A DNA stretch of 64,000 nt from Tsukamurella conjunctivitidis (GCF_007858475.1 NZ_VIGX01000004.1:1-64000); one strand, 5' to 3'; positions 31,854 to 40,037 are shown, counted from the stretch's first letter. Notes: generated from the sequence alone by a model not told the origin. Program-made: numbers and translations.

Positions 31854-31890
31854 CCCTGGAAACAGGGGCGGATATCCGGGCTTTCCCGGA
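31854..31890. terminator. Two adjacent tetraloop hairpins
   Basis: CCCTG-GAAA-CAGGG (31854-31867) and TCCGGG-CTTT-CCCGGA (31875-31890) are two short perfect hairpins 7 bp apart, in the 86-bp gap after the SDR-like gene. There is no T-run. They may end its transcript or act in the leader of the DUF418 gene. Confidence 0.4.
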
Positions 31891-31924
31891 GGCGACCGCC
31901 CCGCGCTGGTCCTAGCTTTGCCGC

Positions 31925-33073
31925 ATGACGATGACCGACCCGTCGGTGCCGCGGATCGCGGCGCTCGACGCCCTGCGCGGCTTCGCGCTCGGCGGGATCT
32001 TCGCGGTGAACATCGCGATCATGGCGGATCCGGCGGGATTCGCGGAGGGACCGGTGCGGGCCTTCGAGGAGATGTTCCTGCACAACCGCTTCTACGTGCT
32101 GTTCTCCTTCCTGTTCGGGTACTCGCTCACCTTGCAGTTCCGCTCCGCGGAGCGTGACGGCGCGAGTGCCACGGCCCGGACGGTGCGCCGGTTGCTGGCG
32201 CTGGTCGCGATCGGCACGCTGCACACGGTCCTCCTCTTCACGGGGGACGTCCTGTTCGGCTACGGCGTGATCGGCTTCGCCCTGCTCGCGCTCCGCGGTC
32301 TGCGTCCGCGGTCCGCGTTGCGACTCGCCGGCGTCCTGTACGCCGCGTGCCTCGTGCTGTTCGTGGCGCTCTCCGTGGCGCGGATCGTCCAGTCGCCGCC
32401 CGACGCCGCGCAGACGGCCGCCGAGAACGCGGCGGCGCTCGACGCGGTGCGCGCGGGCTGGGGCGAGGCTGCGGCGTACCGGTGGGCGGACGGGGTCGAC
32501 CGTCTCGCGCCCACCGTCGTGTTCGGGTTGCTCAACGTGCTGCCGCTGTTCCTCGTCGGGTTGGCTGCCGGGAAGGTGCGCCTGCTCGAGGACCCGGCGC
32601 GCTACCTTCCCCACCTCCCGCGGGTGCAGGCGATCGGATTCGGCCTGGGGGTCCCGCTCTCGGTGCTCCCGGTCCTGCTGCACGTCCCGCACACCGAGGC
32701 GCTGGGCTACGTCTCCGGGCCGCTGCTCGCCGCCGGGTACGCCGCCACCTTCCTGCGACTCCTCCACGCGTGGCCCGCCCTGTCCGGGGTCTTCGCACCG
32801 GCGGGCCGCATCAGCGCCACGGTGTACCTCGCGCAGTCGCTGATCGCGGCGATCGCCTTCACGGGTTACGGTTTCGCGCAGGCGGGACGATGGCCCGACG
32901 GGGCCGTTCTCGCCTTCGCGGCGATCGTCTTCGTGCTCCAGCTGGCAGCCGCGCGGTGGTACACGCGTCGGTTCCGGTACGGCCCCGTCGAATGGGTGCT
33001 GCGGGTGGCGACCTACGGCGGGGCGAGCCGCGTGCGGGAGCACGCCCGCACGACGGTCAGTGGGCCAGCTTGA
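31925..33073 (+). CDS. DUF418-family membrane protein
   Basis: This is a 382-residue polytopic membrane protein. ALDALRGFALGGIFAVNI at the N-terminus and FHTV-like segments (LHTVLLFTGDVLFGYGVIG) are typical of DUF418/YeiB proteins, which are related to acyltransferase-type membrane proteins. The C-terminal DUF418 part contains LAQSLIAAIAFTGYGF and ends near FRYGPVEWVLR. Function is unknown. Its last 17 bp overlap the convergent SMR exporter gene. Confidence 0.85.
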   Translation: MTMTDPSVPRIAALDALRGFALGGIFAVNIAIMADPAGFAEGPVRAFEEMFLHNRFYVLFSFLFGYSLTLQFRSAERDGASATARTVRRLLALVAIGTLHTVLLFTGDVLFGYGVIGFALLALRGLRPRSALRLAGVLYAACLVLFVALSVARIVQSPPDAAQTAAENAAALDAVRAGWGEAAAYRWADGVDRLAPTVVFGLLNVLPLFLVGLAAGKVRLLEDPARYLPHLPRVQAIGFGLGVPLSVLPVLLHVPHTEALGYVSGPLLAAGYAATFLRLLHAWPALSGVFAPAGRISATVYLAQSLIAAIAFTGYGFAQAGRWPDGAVLAFAAIVFVLQLAAARWYTRRFRYGPVEWVLRVATYGGASRVREHARTTVSGPA

Positions 33074-33371
33074 GCCCGACGACGCCGCCGACGATCGCGA
33101 TGATGCAGACGATCTTGACCAGGGACGCGGATTCGGTGCCGGTGGCCATCGCGTAGACGACCGTGAGGGTGGCGCCGATGCCGACCCAGACCGCGTAGGC
33201 GGTGCCGGTCGGCAGGTCGCGCATCGCGTACGCGAGTCCGGCCATGCTGGCGATCAGCGCGACGCCGAAGACGATCGACGGGGTGAGCTTGGAGAAGCCT
33301 TCGGACTTGCCGAGCGCTGTGGCCCAGACGGCCTCGAGAACGCCGGAAACGATCAGAACGATCCATGCCAT
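33057..33371 (-). CDS. gdx: SMR guanidinium exporter (Gdx/SugE type)
   Basis: This is a 104-residue, four-helix small multidrug resistance protein that works as a dimer. GVLEAVWATALG with the essential Glu, LTPSIVF and LPTGTAYAVWVGIGA match the Gdx (SugE) subgroup, which exports guanidinium with proton exchange, rather than the quaternary-ammonium exporters. The ATG at 33371 lies directly below a guanidine-III riboswitch, which strongly supports guanidinium as the substrate. Confidence 0.92.
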   Translation of the reverse strand: MAWIVLIVSGVLEAVWATALGKSEGFSKLTPSIVFGVALIASMAGLAYAMRDLPTGTAYAVWVGIGATLTVVYAMATGTESASLVKIVCIIAIVGGVVGLKLAH

Positions 33372-33374
33372 GAT

Positions 33375-33434
33375 GCGAACCTCCTCGGGTTCGCACCGTC
33401 TTTTCGCTGGCCGGGTACGGTGCGCCTCGTCCGG
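33375..33434 (-). promoter_or_regulatory. Guanidine-III riboswitch (ykkC-III)
   Basis: On the minus strand, the segment from 33434 to 33393 begins CCGGACGAGG, has CACCGTACCCGG in the middle and ends AAGACGGTGC. From memory this matches the guanidine-III aptamer of Thermobifida fusca almost base for base. Immediately downstream GCGAACC and GGTTCGC (33375-33394) form a 7-bp hairpin with the Shine-Dalgarno GAGGAGG in its loop and stem. The aptamer's last two bases are the hairpin's first two, so ligand binding should free the ribosome site and turn translation on. Confidence 0.93.
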
Positions 33435-33455
33435 ATGTCTTTCGCGACGTCGCCC

Positions 33456-33461
33456 AGATTA
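33456..33461 (-). promoter_or_regulatory. Possible -10 element for gdx
   Basis: TAATCT on the minus strand ends about 21 nt before the aptamer begins, which would place the transcript start near 33449. No clear -35 is visible. Confidence 0.3.
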
Positions 33462-33524
33462 CTCGACCGTGTGCACTGGGCAAGTGGCGGTGACGAACCT
33501 GACCCGCGCACTACTGTGAGCGGA

Positions 33525-34106
33525 ATGACGCGCGAACTGGTGTACACGGGATTCGTCACGCTCGACGGGGTGGCGGATTCGCCCGGCGGGACCGTCGAGG
33601 GGCATCGCAGCGGCGGCTGGGTGGCACGGCACGACTTCCTCCCCGAGGCATTCTCACTCAAGGGTGAGGAACTGGGGGAGACCACGGCCCTGCTGTTCGG
33701 GCGTCGCAGCTACGAGGCCTTCGGTGCGGTGTGGCCGCAGTCCGAGGACCACGCCGCCTACCGCGACCTGCCGAAGTACGTCGCCTCCACCACGATCGGC
33801 GAGGACGATCTCGTCGACGGGTGGGGCGGCACGACGATCCTGCGGTCCGCGGAGGACGTCGCCGCGCTCAAGGAGACCGACGGCGGATCGATCTTCATCC
33901 ACGGCAGCTGCGAGCTCGCCCGGACTCTCGGCGACGCCGGCCTGATCGACCGGTACAACCTCCTGGTCTTCCCGTACCTCCTCGGCGCGGGCAAGAGCAT
34001 CTTCGGCCGTGCGGACCGTGACGCCACGGCGCTGCGCCTTCGGGAGTCGCAGGCATACCCCAATGGCGTGCTCAAGGTGATCTACGACGTGGTTCACCAA
34101 CACTGA
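33525..34106 (+). CDS. RibD C-terminal / DHFR-like protein
   Basis: This is a 193-residue protein with the dihydrofolate-reductase-like fold of the RibD C-terminal domain family. MTRELVYTGFVTLDGVADSPG is the first strand and substrate loop, LLFGRRSYEAF the NADPH contact, and IFIHGSCELARTL the second nucleotide segment. The real substrate of these stand-alone proteins is mostly unknown. The ATG at 33525 is followed in frame by the family start motif; upstream codons are unrelated to it. A second family member lies at 35198. Confidence 0.82.
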   Translation: MTRELVYTGFVTLDGVADSPGGTVEGHRSGGWVARHDFLPEAFSLKGEELGETTALLFGRRSYEAFGAVWPQSEDHAAYRDLPKYVASTTIGEDDLVDGWGGTTILRSAEDVAALKETDGGSIFIHGSCELARTLGDAGLIDRYNLLVFPYLLGAGKSIFGRADRDATALRLRESQAYPNGVLKVIYDVVHQH

Positions 34107-34166
34107 TGCGGCCAGCCCCCGTTGACGGAACTTGCGTCATGGGGACGCGTCCGTACCGTCGGGGGC

Positions 34167-35141
34167 ATGTCCGATCTAGCCTTCCAGCTCAACGAGAACG
34201 GACGACAGTGGCTGATCCACACGCCCCTTGAGATCGGCCTGTACGTCGTCCTGGCCGTCGTCGTCCGCTACCTGTTGCACCGCGGCATCGACCGGCTCGT
34301 CCGCGGCAATCGGCGCGACGGCGAATCGGCCCCACGACGATTCGGGCTCGGGAAGCTGGGTGGCAGGCTCGGCGGCGGGAGGCTGCCCGCCGTGCGGCGG
34401 CGAGCCGTCGACGACCCGGCCAAGGCGCAGCGCGACCGGGAGGCCCGGGCCCGCCGGGCGCAGCGGGCCGAGACCATCGGCTCGGTGCTCAAGTCCGCCG
34501 TCTCCTTCCTCGTGCTGATCTGGGTCGTGATCCAGTCGCTGGCGATCCTCGGGGTCAACGTGGCCCCGCTCATCGCGTCCGCCGGCGTGGTGGGCGTGGC
34601 GCTGGGCTTCGGCGCGCAGAATCTGGTACGGGACTTCATCTCCGGCATCTTCATGCTGATCGAGGACCAGTACGGCGTGGGCGACGTCGTGGACCTCGGG
34701 GAGGTCACCGGCACCGTCGAGACCGTGGGCATGCGGATCACGACGGTGCGCGACGTGCAGGGCACCCTCTGGTACGTGCGCAACGGCGAGATCATGCGGG
34801 TCGCCAACTTCAGCCAGGACTACGCGGTGGCCTTCCTCCAGTTGCCGATCTCGTACTCCGCCGACGTGGATCTCGCGTGCCGCGTCGCACTCGAGGCGGC
34901 GTCGAAGGCCGTGGGCGAGGCACCGCTGTCGGACGATGTTCTGGGCGCGCCCGACATGCTGGGTGTGGACGGCGCCACCGCAGACCGGGTGAGCATCCGG
35001 CTCACCGTCCGCGTCCGCGCGAACCGGCAGTGGGCGGTGGAGCGCGAACTGCGCCGCCGGATCCTGCGTGCGTTCGACGAGAACGACATCGCCCCGCCCT
35101 ACCGCAGCGGGCTGCCGGTGGCGGCGGGGGTGCAGGACTGA
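34167..35141 (+). CDS. MscS-type mechanosensitive channel
   Basis: This is a 324-residue small-conductance channel protein. Two or three TM helices are followed by the pore helix SAGVVGVALGFGAQNLVRDF, the hallmark of MscS. The beta domain contains QYGVGDVVDLGEVTGTVE, and a C-terminal alpha/beta domain follows. It would release solutes on osmotic downshock. A basic insert of about 60 residues (residues 45-105) between helices is rich in Arg and typical of actinobacterial versions. The start is ATG at 34167. Confidence 0.92.
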   Translation: MSDLAFQLNENGRQWLIHTPLEIGLYVVLAVVVRYLLHRGIDRLVRGNRRDGESAPRRFGLGKLGGRLGGGRLPAVRRRAVDDPAKAQRDREARARRAQRAETIGSVLKSAVSFLVLIWVVIQSLAILGVNVAPLIASAGVVGVALGFGAQNLVRDFISGIFMLIEDQYGVGDVVDLGEVTGTVETVGMRITTVRDVQGTLWYVRNGEIMRVANFSQDYAVAFLQLPISYSADVDLACRVALEAASKAVGEAPLSDDVLGAPDMLGVDGATADRVSIRLTVRVRANRQWAVERELRRRILRAFDENDIAPPYRSGLPVAAGVQD

Positions 35142-35197
35142 CCTGGGCGTCTCGCGGGAGTGCCGCGGGGGTCCGGCGATTCGGTCATCATGGACGG

Positions 35198-35764
35198 ATG
35201 CGCAGTGTCACCTACTCCCTGAGCACGTCGGCGGACGGGTACATCGTGGGGCCGGACGGAGCCTTCGACTGGTCGCAACCCGACGAGGAGGTGTTCCGCT
35301 TCGCCACAGATGAGGTACGCGGGCTGGACGTGCACCTGATGGGGCGGCGGCTCTACGAGACGATGCTCTACTGGGACACCGCCGCGGAGACGCAGCCGCT
35401 GGACGCTGACGAGCGCGTCTTCGCGGCGCTGTGGAAGGACCTGCCGAAGATCGTCTTCTCCACGACGCTCACCGAGGTGCGGGGCGCGAACACGCGCCTC
35501 GCAGTCGGCGATCTCGCGGAGGAGATCACCCGCCTGCGAAGCGAGCCCGGTGCGGGGAACATCGGCGTCGGCGGGGCGGCCCTGGCCGCGGAGGCCGCGC
35601 GGCTGGGTCTGCTCGACGAGTACCGGGTGCGCGTCTACCCCGTCCTCGTCGGCGGCGGCATCCCGTACTTCCCGCAACAGGGGACCGCCACCGCTCTCGA
35701 GCGCGTCGGTGGCCGGTCATTCGCCTGCGGAGTCGATTTCGTGCACTACCGGGTGCTGCGCTGA
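35198..35764 (+). CDS. RibD C-terminal / DHFR-like protein
   Basis: This is a 188-residue stand-alone DHFR-like oxidoreductase. YSLSTSADGYIVGPDGAFDW is the characteristic N-terminus, DVHLMGRRLYETM the cofactor loop, and NIGVGGAALAAEAARLGLLD the second nucleotide-binding segment. It is a paralogue of the protein at 33525, although the two are clearly diverged. It is the last chromosomal gene before the integrated elements; its stop lies 127 bp from the first attachment site. Confidence 0.85.
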   Translation: MRSVTYSLSTSADGYIVGPDGAFDWSQPDEEVFRFATDEVRGLDVHLMGRRLYETMLYWDTAAETQPLDADERVFAALWKDLPKIVFSTTLTEVRGANTRLAVGDLAEEITRLRSEPGAGNIGVGGAALAAEAARLGLLDEYRVRVYPVLVGGGIPYFPQQGTATALERVGGRSFACGVDFVHYRVLR

Positions 35765-35890
35765 CGCCATCGGCGCCCGACACGTCCACGGCGTTCGAGT
35801 TCCTGCCGATGCCCGGCACGGGGTCGGCTGTGACGCGGCCCCGTTCGTTCGGCGACCGGCGCTCTCGCGCGGCACGGTCAGTCGCGTGCG

Positions 35891-35934
35891 GTGCCCCCAG
35901 TCGGACTCGAACCGACACTCGGCGGATTTTAAGT
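35891..35934 (-). other. Attachment site 1, displaced tRNA 3' half
   Basis: This 44-bp segment reads on the minus strand as anticodon loop, variable loop, T arm and acceptor 3' strand of a tRNA. The T stem GTCGG/CCGAC is intact. It is the left boundary of element 1 and probably the original chromosomal 3' half, pushed away by integration. Confidence 0.85.
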
Positions 35935-36343
35935 ACTCCCGGTGTGCTGTTCTCCGAGATACGCCACCAGGCATGACGCCATTGTCGATCCCGCAGACTC
36001 GCAGGTGAGCGCCCATAACTGACCACCGTTTGACCACCAGCGGCTACCGCTGGCGCACCGCCAAGCTGGCGCCGGTGGGTAGCACGGGGGTGGCATGGCA
36101 CCGTCCGTTCAGCGATTCGCCTGGCTCCCCTGCGTGCGCTGGCCGCTGGTCGGACGGTGGGCGTACGGTGGCAGCAGCCAGCACGCCGCAACCGGGCAGT
36201 ACCCGCAGCGCCCGCGACCCGAGGTCGCAGCTGTCGCAGTTCAGGTTCACCGCGAACCGCGTAATTCTTCGCTTGGTCAGAGACCGGCGTCGTCGAGAAA
36301 GAGCCCCGACGAATCCAGTCCCTTCTACCGAACGGAGAAATCC
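35935..36343. other. Left end of element 1 with integrase arm-type repeats
   Basis: No gene is supported in this 409-bp stretch. At 36077 and 36088 lie GGGTAGC and GGGTGGC, 11 bp apart, within a 15-bp sequence (GGGTAGCACGGGGGT) repeated exactly at 48249 near the other end. These are good candidates for integrase arm sites. The last 20 bp contain the GGAG ribosome site of the capsid gene. Confidence 0.6.
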
Positions 36344-37519
36344 ATGAACGCCACCCTGACCCCGCCCGATCTCCGCGATCTTCGCGACGAACTGTTCGCC
36401 TTCGGCGGTGACGCAGCCACCGGCTATTCGACCGCGGGCGATGTGCTCGTGCACCAAACGGCCGACGGCGTCGATCTTTCGTCCCTCTGGTCCGACGCGC
36501 AGGCCGCGATGGCAATGTGGAATCAGAAGCGCTCCGCGCTGGCTTCGCTCATCTCGTACTCGACGGTGAACGTGGGCGACGCCATTCCGCAGAGTCTCGG
36601 CGGCGACCATTTCGAGGTCGCGTCGGAATTCGGCGAGCCGACCGGTCTCCGCGCAGAGCCGAACGCGCTTCTGCTCGGGTATGACTACGAGGACTACGAC
36701 ATCGCGTCGCGGTTCACCTGGAAGTTCTTGCGCGATGCGAACGCTGAGCAGGTCCGCAGCGTCGTCAACCGCGTGATGGAGGCCGACAATCGTCAGACGA
36801 CCGGCGCGATCCTCCGGCGGCTGTTCAGCCCCGAGCAGGGGGCCAACGAGTTCGGCACTCCGGTTTACGGCCTCTACAACGGCACCGACGGAATGATCCC
36901 GCCCGAGTACGCCGGTCAGGTGTTCCCACCCGAGACCAGTCACTACCTCGTGAGCGGGAACACCGATCTCGACCCCGGCGACCTGAAGGATGCAATCGAC
37001 CAGGTCCGCTCCAAGGGCTTCGGCGTCGACGGCAATTCTCGGCTGATCATCCTGGCGAACCCCGCGGACGGCGAGATCATCCAGACCTTCCGTGCAGGCA
37101 TCGCCACGAACGGCATCGAGAGCAAGTACGACTTCATCCCGTCGTCGTCCGCCCCGGCGTACCTCACCACCGAGAACGTCGTGGGCCAGATCGCCCCAGC
37201 AGAATTCGGAGGCCTGGAGGTCAGCGGCAGTTACGGCCCGGCATGGCTGATCGAGAGCCACTACCTGCCCGTCGGGTACGTCGCCGTTGTCGCGACCGGT
37301 GGACCGAATAGCTCGATGAACCCGGTCGCCTTCCGGCAGCACAATAACCCCAATTACCAAGGCCTGCGAATGATTCCGGGCCGGGACCAGAGGTACCCGC
37401 TGCAGGATTCGTTCTTCGCTCGCGGGTACGGGACGGGCGTCCGGTACCGGGGCGCGGCGTGCGTCGTCCAGGTCAAGTCGTCCGGTCCGTACTCCGAGCC
37501 CGAATGGTCGTGGCGCTGA
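36344..37519 (+). CDS. Putative major capsid protein, element 1
   Basis: This is a 391-residue protein resembling actinophage major capsid proteins. It has an N-terminal helical arm, a mixed alpha/beta core (SRFTWKFLRDANAEQVRSVV; ANPADGEIIQTFRAG) and a C-terminal segment with SFFARGYGTGVRYRGAACV. No protease site or scaffold is evident. The ATG at 36344 follows CGGAGAAA. It is the first gene of a three-gene run with overlapping stops. A capsid without other head genes fits a satellite that makes its own small head and borrows the rest. Confidence 0.7.
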   Translation: MNATLTPPDLRDLRDELFAFGGDAATGYSTAGDVLVHQTADGVDLSSLWSDAQAAMAMWNQKRSALASLISYSTVNVGDAIPQSLGGDHFEVASEFGEPTGLRAEPNALLLGYDYEDYDIASRFTWKFLRDANAEQVRSVVNRVMEADNRQTTGAILRRLFSPEQGANEFGTPVYGLYNGTDGMIPPEYAGQVFPPETSHYLVSGNTDLDPGDLKDAIDQVRSKGFGVDGNSRLIILANPADGEIIQTFRAGIATNGIESKYDFIPSSSAPAYLTTENVVGQIAPAEFGGLEVSGSYGPAWLIESHYLPVGYVAVVATGGPNSSMNPVAFRQHNNPNYQGLRMIPGRDQRYPLQDSFFARGYGTGVRYRGAACVVQVKSSGPYSEPEWSWR

Positions 37520-37779
37520 TGCACGCGTCGCGACCGAGGACGACCGGTAGGCCGCTCGCTGGCAGTCACGAACACGACCTGCCCGAGCTGGAGCCGAGCG
37601 AATTCAGCTGGGGGCCGGGCCTCACGCCGCCCGAGCTCGCGGACGCTCCGCCCTCGCAGGGTGGGATGTATCGCGGGACGACGCCACCCATGCCTGAGTC
37701 CGAGGACTTGCGCGCCCTCACTGACGAGCTGGCCGAACGGCGCGCACGCCGCGAGCGTCTGCAGGGCGGTCGGCAATGA
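37519..37779 (+). CDS. Small protein after capsid, unknown
   Basis: This is an 86-residue acidic protein I do not recognise. It is rich in Pro and Glu (HDLPELEPSEFSWGPGLTPP) and ends in a charged helix (LRALTDELAERRARRERLQ). The ATG at 37519 overlaps the capsid stop by one base, and its own stop overlaps the next gene by 4 bp, so expression is coupled. An accessory head protein is possible from position only. Confidence 0.55.
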   Translation: MHASRPRTTGRPLAGSHEHDLPELEPSEFSWGPGLTPPELADAPPSQGGMYRGTTPPMPESEDLRALTDELAERRARRERLQGGRQ

Positions 37780-38162
37780 GCCGCCGCGTCCAGCGCAGGG
37801 ACCGGCTGGGCCGGTTCGCTGGGGCGGGCTCGAAGGTCGTCAGCTCCACGAAGGCGGCGACGGCGAACGCGGGCAAGAAGGTGTCCAAGTCGGTGAGCAA
37901 CGCCTACGTCCAGGGCAGCTTTGAGAAGCACCTGACCGTCGGTCAGGGCGGCGACTACAAGGGCGTGAAGATCGGTGCTGAGTTCCGTTCGCCCGCCGGT
38001 CGTGGAGTGGTCGCGAAGGGCATCGTCGGTTACCACGGCCGTCCTGATCGCCGGCTCGACGTCACGCCCTCGCTGGACAAGGCGCAGAAGAAGCTGACGG
38101 TCACCGCGCGGCCGAACCCCGCGAGCCGTAAGGCCACGGCAGGGACGAAGGTGCGGCGATGA
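37776..38162 (+). CDS. Basic protein after capsid, unknown
   Basis: This is a 128-residue strongly basic protein (MSRRVQRRDRLGRFAGAG at the start, TARPNPASRK near the end). The middle is rich in Lys, Ser and Gly and predicts beta strands. It could bind DNA or serve as a minor head protein, but there is no family match. ATGA overlap with the gene before places it in the capsid run. Confidence 0.5.
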   Translation: MSRRVQRRDRLGRFAGAGSKVVSSTKAATANAGKKVSKSVSNAYVQGSFEKHLTVGQGGDYKGVKIGAEFRSPAGRGVVAKGIVGYHGRPDRRLDVTPSLDKAQKKLTVTARPNPASRKATAGTKVRR

Positions 38163-38531
38163 TCGCCGGCGATCTGCCCCAGATCGGACCTACGCCGTTG
38201 ACGCAGCACCGGGCACGCCCTGTGGGCCACCCACCCCGCGCAGGGAGCCACCGCGACAGCCTGTGGCCCGCGATAGGCGGTTGAGCGGCCACGTTGCAGC
38301 CGCCCCACCACCACAACTACACAGCGAGCCGGGCACCGCCCGGCCACAGACTCGGTGAGTTCCCCGCTCACCGACGGCAGGTCGACTTGTCCCTGCCGCG
38401 CGTCGTCGACTTGTCCGACGCGGTGCGGGAGGAGAGCCAGGCTCGGCCCTCTTCCCGCAAACACCGAACCCCCGCCGAGGACGACTCGATCGCAATCATC
38501 GCCTCGGCGGGGTTTCGGCTGTTCGACGTAG
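38163..38531. other. Gene-free gap between capsid run and lipoprotein
   Basis: There is no gene in 369 bp. GTCGACTTGTCC occurs twice, at 38381 and 38404, 23 bp apart. A strong hairpin at 38464-38518 closes the gap. The repeats could be protein-binding or packaging sites; nothing distinguishes these options. Confidence 0.45.
38464..38518. terminator. Bidirectional terminator hairpin
   Basis: Arms of 17 bp (38464-38480 and 38502-38518) pair with one mismatch around a 21-nt loop. The hairpin lies between the convergent capsid run and lipoprotein gene and would stop both. The GGTTT at its right arm gives a weak T-tract. Confidence 0.7.
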
Positions 38532-39035
38532 CTACTTGAACGACGCCGACTTGAAGAACTGCACCTCGCCGCCGAGCACGCCAGAGACCGCGCTGCACGC
38601 TGCCTGTTGCTTAGCTTGGACCAGTCCGTCGCACGAGACGAACCAGTTCGACCCCTGAACCAGGTATAGGGCCAGTGCGGCACTGTTAGTCGTGACCATA
38701 GACGTCTCCAGGTACAGCCGCTTCTGGAAGACGGAGGGGTCCGCCGAGTAGTAGATGGAGAGACTCTTCATCGCGTCGCCATCCACATTGCACCGCTGAG
38801 ACTGAGCGCCAGGGGCTGCAATCATGTCCTGAACGCAGTTGACGCCTCCTGCTTGCAGCGCGACCAAAATCGCCTGCGACCCGCTGAACGTCTGCGCGCT
38901 TACCTTGGCCGCCGTAGCAGTCGCCTCAGTCGTCGTCGACGTGCTGCCGGTCGTCGCCTTCTCGCCCCCGCCGCATCCTGTCAGGACCATCGATCCCACT
39001 GCCAAGCCGACCCCGGCCCGCTTCCATCCATGCAT
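38532..39035 (-). CDS. Element-encoded lipoprotein
   Basis: This is a 167-residue lipoprotein with signal peptide and lipobox LTGC (Cys near residue 21), then a Thr-rich linker (STSTTTEATATAA) and a globular domain with four cysteines. I do not recognise the domain. A lipoprotein on the repressor side of a prophage is often a superinfection-exclusion factor, as with Ltp-type proteins of other phages, but that is inference from position. It is divergent from the XRE gene. Confidence 0.7.
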   Translation of the reverse strand: MHGWKRAGVGLAVGSMVLTGCGGGEKATTGSTSTTTEATATAAKVSAQTFSGSQAILVALQAGGVNCVQDMIAAPGAQSQRCNVDGDAMKSLSIYYSADPSVFQKRLYLETSMVTTNSAALALYLVQGSNWFVSCDGLVQAKQQAACSAVSGVLGGEVQFFKSASFK

Positions 39036-39171
39036 CTGTGCCTCCTTCTAGACCAGGCAGATCATGCCCGACTTGCCGGACAATCCGGCTGGAATCGAAT
39101 ACTAAACCGTTTGGCCGTGGACCGATTGGCTCTGGTCCGTCTGGCCGCAACCCGCTGTAGTGGATGCCGCT
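39036..39171. promoter_or_regulatory. Divergent control region, lipoprotein/XRE
   Basis: GGACC and GGTCC (39119-39138 region) form an inverted pair flanked by TGGCCG and CTGGCC copies, giving a probable operator for the XRE protein at 39172. No hexamers are convincing enough to call as promoters. Confidence 0.35.
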
Positions 39172-39435
39172 ATGAGTCCAGCTGCCGAACCGACGCCGCC
39201 CACGCCCGCCGTGGTGGAGTTCGGCCGACGGTTGCGCGCTCGACGCGAGGAACTCGGACTCTCGCAGGAAGCCGCCGCCGCGAAGGCGGGGGTGCACTGG
39301 AGCTACTACGCCCGCGCCGAGCGCGGGCAGCGGAGTAGCCGCATCGACTCCATCCTCAAGCTCGCGCACGGCCTTGACACATCGCCGGGAGCGTTACTTG
39401 ACGGGCTTCCTCTCGAAACCAGGGAGCTACCGTAG
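39172..39435 (+). CDS. XRE-family regulator, element 1
   Basis: This is an 87-residue HTH protein. FGRRLRARREELGLSQEAAA followed by WSYYARAERGQRSSRIDSIL is a classic XRE/Cro helix-turn-helix. There is no second domain. It is probably the switch regulator of element 1, acting at the divergent gap with the lipoprotein gene. The ATG at 39172 is used; a GTG four codons upstream is possible. Confidence 0.85.
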   Translation: MSPAAEPTPPTPAVVEFGRRLRARREELGLSQEAAAAKAGVHWSYYARAERGQRSSRIDSILKLAHGLDTSPGALLDGLPLETRELP

Positions 39436-39488
39436 CTCCACAATTTGGGCCCGTACTCCACGGCGGCACAGTCGCTTCGGTGAGGGCG

Positions 39489-40037
39489 TCACTTGCGTGC
39501 GTTCTTTCGTGAGCGGTAGTCCCGTTGTCGGCACGCCGATGAGCAGTATCGCCGGTCTGATCGACCTTCCATAGGCGACCCGCAACCGCGACAACAACTC
39601 GCAGCGGAGGGCGTGGGCCGGTCTCGGTTGCGGTAGTAGGACCAACGACACGTCGATGAACAGGTCGCGACCTTGAGGAACGAGTCTTCGCCGGCCAGAA
39701 ACTGCCGCGCACATGTCACGCACTCGTGAAGCGTGAGCGCTCCGGGTGACACGGGCGTCGCCACGGTGCGCCCGCTCGGCGACTCGATCCCAATCTCACC
39801 TGAGCCCTCGAGGCTGCCCAATGTCGCACACGATCGACACACCAGCTCCCAGCGTCTCGACATCACGTCGAGCCGCCTGCGCGACCGGTACACCACGACG
39901 TGGGTCCGGACCCCTGGCGGCTCGATCGGGCCGCGGCAGACCGGGCAGGAGAATATTTTTTCGGCACCCACAGGCTCGACGTTACACCTAGCGCACACGT
40001 CGGTTGACTTCTCCGGCGCGCACCCCTGCACGCACAC
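39489..40037 (-). CDS. Cysteine-rich zinc-ribbon protein
   Basis: This is a 182-residue protein with at least six CxxC-type knuckles (CARC, CPVC, CRSC, CVTC, CRGC, and paired CSSxC near the C-terminus), so it should bind several zinc ions. The C-terminus is strongly basic (RQRDYRSRKNARK). It probably binds nucleic acid, but I recognise no family. The GTG at 40037 has no ribosome site, so the start is uncertain. It is opposite to the replication genes. Confidence 0.55.
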   Translation of the reverse strand: MCVQGCAPEKSTDVCARCNVEPVGAEKIFSCPVCRGPIEPPGVRTHVVVYRSRRRLDVMSRRWELVCRSCATLGSLEGSGEIGIESPSGRTVATPVSPGALTLHECVTCARQFLAGEDSFLKVATCSSTCRWSYYRNRDRPTPSAASCCRGCGSPMEGRSDRRYCSSACRQRDYRSRKNARK

